Origin: Syngnathus acus
Taxonomy: Eukaryota > Chordata > Actinopteri > Syngnathiformes > Syngnathidae
DNA: 64,000 bases
Assembly: GCF_901709675.1 (NCBI RefSeq)
Contig: NC_051097.1
Span: 4,865,039 to 4,929,038, forward strand
Direction of reading: 5' to 3'
This document shows positions 61,301-64,000 of the stretch, in pieces (positions within the stretch are counted from its first letter, which is position 1; every line of letters begins with the position of its first letter). A program made the translations under genes and the position numbers. The notes under the pieces were generated by a model. The model was given only the letters and a program-made list of their open reading frames with translations, did not search any database and was not told the origin of the DNA.

Positions 61301-61328
61301 TGCGGCTGGTTATCCTGCTGTTACGAAG
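29961..61328 (+). CDS. pappa: Pappalysin-1 (pregnancy-associated plasma protein A), 3'-partial
   Basis: Exons join as 29961-30357, 37652-38750, 44180-44325, 44751-45044, 45344-45536, 45956-46077, 51439-51940, 58181-58309, 59190-59281 and 61132-61328, giving 1,057 codons with consistent phases and GT-AG junctions. The order is signal peptide, basic propeptide, laminin-G-like domain, two LNR modules (about 419-485), a metzincin protease with [11 protein letters not shown] at 568-578 and a Met-turn (NNYMSYA, about 640-645), then Cys-rich and Fn3-like regions. PAPPA is a secreted zinc protease that cleaves IGFBP4 and IGFBP5, releasing IGF; stanniocalcins inhibit it. Human PAPPA has 1,627 residues, so about 550 (CCP modules, LNR3) lie past the window. 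Fish may carry two pappa copies; I cannot tell which this is. Confidence 0.97.
32431..32476 (+). repeat. CA/CAGA microsatellite
   Basis: TTACACACACAGACACACAG followed by more ACAGACACACACGCACACAT. Short His/Thr-rich or Cys/Val-rich ORFs here are artefacts. Confidence 0.9.
32822..32935 (+). repeat. Fragment of a common fish dispersed repeat (head part)
   Basis: CCAGCACGGTGGCCTACTTG, TTAGCATCTTGC and GGGTTTTCTTCAGGGTATCC, then CTCACATTCTTGCACATAAG, resemble the GCACGGTGGCCGACTGGTTAG...GGGTTTTCTCCGGG...CCCACAT repeat seen many times in teleost genomes. It is degenerate and shortened inside. Confidence 0.55.
33026..33600 (+). pseudogene. LINE (non-LTR) reverse transcriptase fragment
   Basis: An open frame gives [20 protein letters not shown], then [49 protein letters not shown] and [14 protein letters not shown]. 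These are reverse-transcriptase palm motifs, with the catalytic FADD box and the GxRQGC motif. The fragment lacks the endonuclease and the start of the polymerase, and stops early, so it is dead. I do not name the clade. The open reading frame extends a little upstream (from 32933) in sequence not resembling RT. Confidence 0.85.
33612..33652 (+). repeat. Tail fragment of the dispersed repeat
   Basis: ACGCGGTATAGAAAATGGGT resembles the AGCGGTATAGAAAATGGATGG end of the dispersed repeat whose head lies at 32822. It follows the LINE fragment directly. Confidence 0.5.
34767..35028. mobile_element. Palindromic MITE, copy 2 (CGGACTATAAG family)
   Basis: The left end is AATTTCCGGACTATAAGCG; the right end is GCGGCTTATAGTCCGGGAAT followed by TACGG. 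Internal motifs CGGCTTATAGTCCAGTGC repeat the right end. No coding capacity. It is more diverged than copy 1. Confidence 0.75.
35231..35290 (+). repeat. TA-rich microsatellite
   Basis: CATATATATATATACGTATA continuing into TATATATATAAATATACAG and further TATA runs. Confidence 0.9.
35784..35850 (+). repeat. Tail fragment of the dispersed repeat
   Basis: GATAGACTCCAGCACGCCTT, TGTGAGGATAAGTGGTTTGA and GAATGAATAGG resemble the GATAGGCTCCAGCACGCCC...GTGAGGATAAGCGGTTCAGAAAATGGATGAATG end of a common fish repeat. Confidence 0.6.
37652..38750 (+). CDS. pappa: pappa exon 2: LamG-like domain and two LNR modules
   Basis: A 1,099-nt exon, acceptor GTCTTCCCAG, donor GTAAGC. It begins (G)[20 protein letters not shown] and continues through [10 protein letters not shown] and [18 protein letters not shown] of the laminin-G/pentraxin-like fold. 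[20 protein letters not shown] leads into the start of the proteolytic region. LNR1 (about residues 419-445, [17 protein letters not shown]) and LNR2 ([17 protein letters not shown]) follow. In PAPPA the LNRs bind calcium and shape substrate choice, with LNR1-2 inserted in the catalytic domain. Several N-x-S/T glycosylation sites are visible (e.g. NITNSS). Confidence 0.97.
38751..44179 (+). other. pappa intron 2
   Basis: A 5.4-kb intron with a TG run at about 39138-39154 and a MITE at 40370-40656. The remainder is AT-rich with no supported coding sequence. Confidence 0.88.
40370..40656. mobile_element. Palindromic MITE, copy 3 (GCGCCTTATA subfamily)
   Basis: The left end is AGTATTTTCCGCATATAAGG followed by CGCACC; the right end is GTGCGCTTTATAGTGCGGAA followed by AATACGGT. 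Internal GGTGCGCCTTATAATCCGG repeats occur. A CGTCCGGCCCGCGGGCC segment in the middle may be a separate insertion. No coding capacity. Confidence 0.8.
44180..44325 (+). CDS. pappa: pappa exon 3: start of the metzincin domain
   Basis: A 146-nt exon, acceptor CTTTCCCAG, donor GTTAGA (unusual at +3/+4 but in frame). It encodes [20 protein letters not shown], then [20 protein letters not shown] and DKEALTHL(G). It closely matches human PAPPA over the whole exon. Confidence 0.95.
44326..44750 (+). other. pappa intron 3, with a small MITE at its 3' end
   Basis: A 425-bp intron. A CA-rich stretch lies near 44345-44370. A terminal-inverted-repeat element occupies about 44573-44724, leaving only about 25 bp before the exon 4 acceptor. 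Confidence 0.85.
44573..44724. mobile_element. Small MITE beside the pappa exon 4 acceptor
   Basis: The left end, ATAAAAAGTCTTCACACCCC with TG, is the near-perfect inverse of the right end, CAGAGGTGTGTAGCCTTTTT with TAT. The element is about 150 bp and AT-rich, with no coding capacity. CAGTGGATATAAAAAGTC starts like this are common in fish genomes. The superfamily is not assigned. Confidence 0.65.
44751..45044 (+). CDS. pappa: pappa exon 4: zinc-binding catalytic exon
   Basis: A 294-nt phase 1-1 exon, acceptor CTCTCCCCCAG, donor GTGAGG. It encodes [20 protein letters not shown], then [20 protein letters not shown]. The HExxHxxGxxH motif falls at residues 568-578: three histidines bind zinc and Glu569 is the general base. 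Pappalysin-typical cysteines follow ([30 protein letters not shown]). The exon ends at the Met-turn NNYMSYA. All residues needed for catalysis appear present. Confidence 0.98.
45344..45536 (+). CDS. pappa: pappa exon 5: C-terminal part of the catalytic domain
   Basis: A 193-nt exon, acceptor TTTTCCCCACAG, donor GTGAAA. It encodes [20 protein letters not shown], then [20 protein letters not shown] and [16 protein letters not shown](R), almost residue-for-residue as in PAPPA. It closes the protease domain and enters the next beta-rich region. It is preceded by a 299-bp intron (45045-45343). Confidence 0.96.
45537..45955 (+). other. pappa intron 5
   Basis: A 419-bp AT-rich intron ending at GTGTTTCCTAG. 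Nothing else is seen. Confidence 0.88.
45956..46077 (+). CDS. pappa: pappa exon 6
   Basis: A 122-nt exon, acceptor TTTCCTAG, donor GTAGTT. It encodes [20 protein letters not shown], then [20 protein letters not shown](G). The paired cysteines and SPSGHWSPxEAEG block match the post-catalytic region of PAPPA. Confidence 0.95.
47870..48285. mobile_element. Palindromic MITE, copy 4 (GCGCCTTATA subfamily)
   Basis: The left end is TACCGTATTTTCCGGACCAT followed by AAGGCGCACC; the right end is GTGCCTTAGAGTCCGGAAAA followed by TACGGTA. At 416 bp it is the longest copy. Three internal GGTGCGCCTTATA motifs lie near the ends, and the middle is AT-rich non-repeated sequence. TA flanks may be the target duplication. 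Confidence 0.88.
49229..49437 (+). repeat. Dispersed-repeat head, (ATA)n, repeat tail and second (AAT)n
   Basis: GGTGGCATGGTGGATGCCAG, CCGCCACACAGTTATGAGGT and CATGGGTTCAAGTCCAGCTT resemble the head of the common fish repeat on the + strand. At 49352-49397, CCATCCATCCATTTTCTATA with CAGCTTGTCC is its tail in the opposite orientation. ATA/AAT trinucleotide runs flank the tail on both sides. The long Asn or Ile ORFs here come from the microsatellites. Confidence 0.65.
50825..51134 (-). pseudogene. L1-like LINE ORF2 C-terminal fragment
   Basis: On the minus strand the frame reads [50 protein letters not shown] and [20 protein letters not shown]. This pattern (FRYFQVRDF..., a short hydrophobic spacer, IY..L, K..WE.DL......W..I) is typical of the region after the reverse transcriptase in fish L1/Tx1-type ORF2 proteins. 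It is isolated and truncated. The assignment is from pattern recognition only. Confidence 0.5.
51439..51940 (+). CDS. pappa: pappa exon 7
   Basis: A 502-nt exon, acceptor TTTATCCCTCAG, donor GTGAGT. It encodes [20 protein letters not shown], then [60 protein letters not shown], and [20 protein letters not shown]. It matches the PAPPA region between catalytic domain and Fn3-like repeat. Near LDVEEEVYG a Trp found in mammals is absent. Confidence 0.96.
51941..58180 (+). other. pappa intron 7
   Basis: A 6.2-kb intron. It holds a TG run leading into a G-run at about 53090-53123, a CNE-like block at about 53365-53590, and A/T-rich sequence elsewhere. I could not support any gene or transposon in it. 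Confidence 0.85.
53090..53123 (+). repeat. TG run followed by a poly-G run
   Basis: TGTGCGTGTGTGTGTGTG followed by about 15 consecutive G. Likely variable in length. Confidence 0.9.
58181..58309 (+). CDS. pappa: pappa exon 8: Fn3-like strand and start of a CGDG motif
   Basis: A 129-nt exon, acceptor GTCTCTCTAG, donor GTGAGC. It encodes (R)[19 protein letters not shown], then [20 protein letters not shown] and WIQ. The YxYRVxTISxxxESxPSPxxVH pattern is the end of an Fn3-like domain; [10 protein letters not shown] corresponds to SGYCGDGIIQ of human PAPPA. It was found by phase and homology. Confidence 0.9.
58310..59189 (+). other. pappa intron 8
   Basis: An 880-bp AT-rich intron with nothing else supported. 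Confidence 0.85.
59190..59281 (+). CDS. pappa: pappa exon 9: ECDD Cys-rich motif
   Basis: A 92-nt exon, acceptor GATGTGTCAG, donor GTAAGT. It encodes (S)[19 protein letters not shown], then [11 protein letters not shown](G). The GExCDDMNxxNGDGCSxxC block is a conserved Cys-rich motif of PAPPA, also seen in other secreted proteins with DUF4215-type repeats. Confidence 0.93.
59282..61131 (+). other. pappa intron 9
   Basis: A 1.85-kb intron without a supported feature. ORFs between 59400 and 60770 lack homology. Confidence 0.85.
61132..61328 (+). CDS. pappa: pappa exon 10 (last exon in the window)
   Basis: A 197-nt exon, acceptor TTCATTTGCAG, donor GTAACG, leaving in phase 0. It encodes [20 protein letters not shown], then [20 protein letters not shown] and [12 protein letters not shown]...AVTK, matching PAPPA. 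The next expected block was searched for in 61329-64000 by eye and not found, so the gene continues beyond the window. Confidence 0.95.
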
Positions 61329-64000
61329 GTAACGTCCTTTTTAAGCCTTCCATCCCATCCATCCATTCATTTTCAATTCAGCAATACAGGTATGTTAAAG
61401 CCTGTTACAGCTGACTCTGAGAGTGATGTGCGGTACGCCGTGGAATAGTCAATGACTAGGCTCATATACATAGACAAACTAAAATACATGTTTTGAAATA
61501 TGGTAGGAAATTGAAGTCCCAAAGAAAGCAAGAGAACACACAAATGGCCCAAACTGAGATTCAAACTCAGAACTTCTGAGAGACACACACAGGCTTGACA
61601 ATAATGCCCACTTTATATCCTCATATATTTCATTTCAATCCATAGATGACATCATCATTTTTTGCCAAACAACTTATTTTGCCAGTAAAGTCATTTTAAA
61701 GATTGGGACGTTTAATTAGATCCCCCCCCCTCCCCTCCCCTGTGGCAGATGCATAAATTTGCCTCTCTCATTAGAGTAATGCTTCCAGAAGACGGGACAC
61801 AAAGCCATTGATTCCACCCGAGCGTGGTGGAAGCATTGATCTGTTGCCGTTGGGACGCGATGGCACAAATCATTAGGGCGACACATATATCAAGTCGACC
61901 AAAAGCCTCATGTATGTGGATGGGCATAACCCTCGAATTCCCTCTGGGGCGTTGACATGTGCTACATGAAACCATCTCCTTCATGTCCTTATTTATTATT
62001 TCTCTTCAGTGGCTGGTCTTTTTACAGCATTCAAGGCGTCCAAAGCAACTAAAGGATTCCCCATCTTTCCACACTTTGTTTAATGTGAGAGTAACTCTAC
62101 TATGCATCATTAATCTTCATACCAAGAACCATTTGAGTTTTTCAAAGTCATGCGAGTATTGACTGCTTGTTCTTTGCTACTGATGATCACTGTAAAACGT
62201 CATTCCTGGATGGTTGTGGTCAGGGAGAATTTGAAAATGACTTACTGTGTCTCTGTAAAAACGCCATGAATGTCGTCCATCTACATAGAGACCACGTGTC
62301 CGGGTCAAAAGGTCATGAGTGCATTTCTATTCTCCCTTTATATATTTTCTTATAATGACAATCTGGGTCTAAGGACTGCTGGATAGCTGTTATCTGTGTA
62401 GGGTCGGTAATTCTCCAAGAAATCTGTCGTCCCCTCTGTCAAGGACATTAGATTTCTTCAGCTGTCTTTGTCTAACAAATAAAGATGATATTGTAAACCT
62501 ATTCCTATCTTTCACTAACCACAACCCTCTATTACAGCTATAACTCTAGCACCATTCTGAACCATTAGTAAGCCTAAATTTAGCAATTTCTCTTACCCTG
62601 TCCCTGACTGACACCAATCTTCACCACTGAAATTAACCATGGCAAACCCTGACCCTAATAATTTCTCCCCCCTTCTTCTTGATGGTTAGTGAATGTGAGC
62701 CAACGTTAAGAGCGTTGAGTGACCGTACATAAATGAGATTAAAGTTGACCCTTTCCCGGATGGCTAAGCTGCTATTGTGAAAAGGTTCTTTGAGTTCAAA
62801 ACTTTGTGCTTTGGGTACACCTCACTCTCAATCTGTGTCACTTGTTCTGCTAATCCTTGCGCAATAAACGTACTTTAAAGAAAATACCCTTTGCTACATA
62901 AGTGATTTTTATGCCTTGTGTCTGGGTTTTCCCTTCTGGTCTCTGCTCAGCTTACCAAAGAGTTTATCATTTGCATCCATCTCCGTGTATTATCGCTGTC
63001 CTTGTAGTGCTTGTTTTCTTTCCAGAAAGGGAGGCAAGGCCATAACTAACATGCATCTCAACATCTTAAGTGCTCCTTGGCATGGATTCTATACAACTTT
63101 TTTTTTTCCTCCAGGATGTATGTACGAAATAGTGTCACACACTTGAAAAAGTGGCTGTGCAAATGAGCTGATTTTTTTTTATTATTTAAACTACATCACG
63201 TCACCTGTCCTGTTAATAGCTCACTTCATCCCATGTGGATTAATTTCAAAGCGCTTTGATAAAGTCTGGCGAGAGATGTCCTGATAGAAGACGGCACATT
63301 TTTGCGGCGTTGCAAACGGTTGCTTTTTATATTCTGAATGAGTTTGTTGAGGATAGGACATCATTTCCCCACGATCTCATAAACAAGTCCTGTGTTGGCT
63401 TTGTGTATCAGTTCTTTTGATGTCCCACGACAGTGTTGATTCCGTGTGTGCCTCTACAAAACGAGCAGCTGCGATAGGAATCTTTACGGATGCAAGAAAG
63501 GCAACAACAGCACAAGAAGGCACTTGAGGAGAAAGAGAGATCGTGTCTCTGCACGAAATCTTAAGTTTAGCCTGTGTGTGTGTAAAAAAAAAATGTGTGC
63601 GCGTTGAGAACCTTTTACACATACATTTATGTATTCGACTGTAAAGCAGCTAAATCGATAAGTACTTGCAGCCATATATCATGTGTTGAAATCCTGATCA
63701 TGCGCTCTTATTCGATTTTTTTTCCTGCTTAACTTTAGAAATAGCACGCTGCAGTATTTCTGCTATAATTTTTTTTTTAATTGTATCTTAGAAAACAAGT
63801 GTAGGTCCAATCTAAAGTTTAGCAGCAACCTTTGAGAAAAGGCAGAACCCTTCTGGCTCAAGTAAATGCAATCTTGTGACTAATGATGAGATTAGTTTGG
63901 ATGGGTCCATCGTAGCGATTTTATCAAAACTGCACATTTTTAGGTGAATGTTGTTACTTTTCCAATTTAAGGGGTTAGATGCATTGATGGATGGGGTTAG
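61329..64000 (+). other. pappa intron 10 (runs past the right edge)
   Basis: At least 2.7 kb of non-coding sequence. CCATCCATCCATTCATTTTC at about 61352 resembles the inverted tail of the dispersed repeat. There is a C-run near 61722 and a CA/GT tract near 63575. I see no further exon. Confidence 0.8.

Noticed and set aside
1-64000. CRISPR arrays, operons, tRNA or rRNA genes
   Set aside because: No regularly spaced identical repeats with unique spacers, no cloverleaf with T-loop GTTCGA, no rRNA blocks; the organisation is eukaryotic throughout.

Overview
The window looks like nuclear DNA of a ray-finned (probably percomorph) fish. It is AT-rich and intron-rich, with GT-AG splice junctions, microsatellites, MITE-like elements and small LINE remnants. 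Nothing suggests bacterial or viral organisation. Two vertebrate genes lie on the + strand, one behind the other.

Positions 1-19,420 hold most of znf618. Thirteen coding exons can be joined in frame from 3,998 to the stop at 14,977; exons upstream of 3,998 are outside the window or not recognisable. The protein has four C2H2 zinc fingers, each on its own exon, followed by a large region derived from a hAT-type transposase. A long 3' UTR probably runs to the AATAAA at 19,395. The first exon in view carries four in-frame copies of a 42-bp repeat. The ten exons from 4,793 to 12,664 are all symmetric phase-1 exons.

Positions 19,421-29,830 are intergenic. They contain a TGAT/TGGA microsatellite, two close matches to the CTCF core motif near 20.1-20.3 kb, low-complexity tracts and some sequence that looks like conserved non-coding DNA. 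A TATAAAG lies at 29,801, about 160 bp before the next start codon.

Positions 29,961-64,000+ hold the first two thirds of pappa (pappalysin-1). Ten exons join in frame into about 1,057 codons: signal peptide and basic propeptide, laminin-G-like domain, two LNR modules, the metzincin catalytic domain with [11 protein letters not shown], and the following cysteine-rich regions. The CCP modules, third LNR and stop codon lie beyond the right edge.

The introns hold four copies of a palindromic MITE family, a second MITE next to the acceptor of the pappa catalytic exon, a degenerate pogo/Tigger-like transposase, two LINE reverse-transcriptase remnants, and pieces of a common fish dispersed repeat. 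The two genes are not known to work together. znf618 is a nuclear DNA-binding and chromatin factor, while pappa is a secreted protease that frees IGF from its binding proteins. I found no clearly new biological system. The most interesting items are the coding minisatellite, the cassette-exon architecture, the CTCF-like motif pair between the genes, and the MITE beside the catalytic exon.
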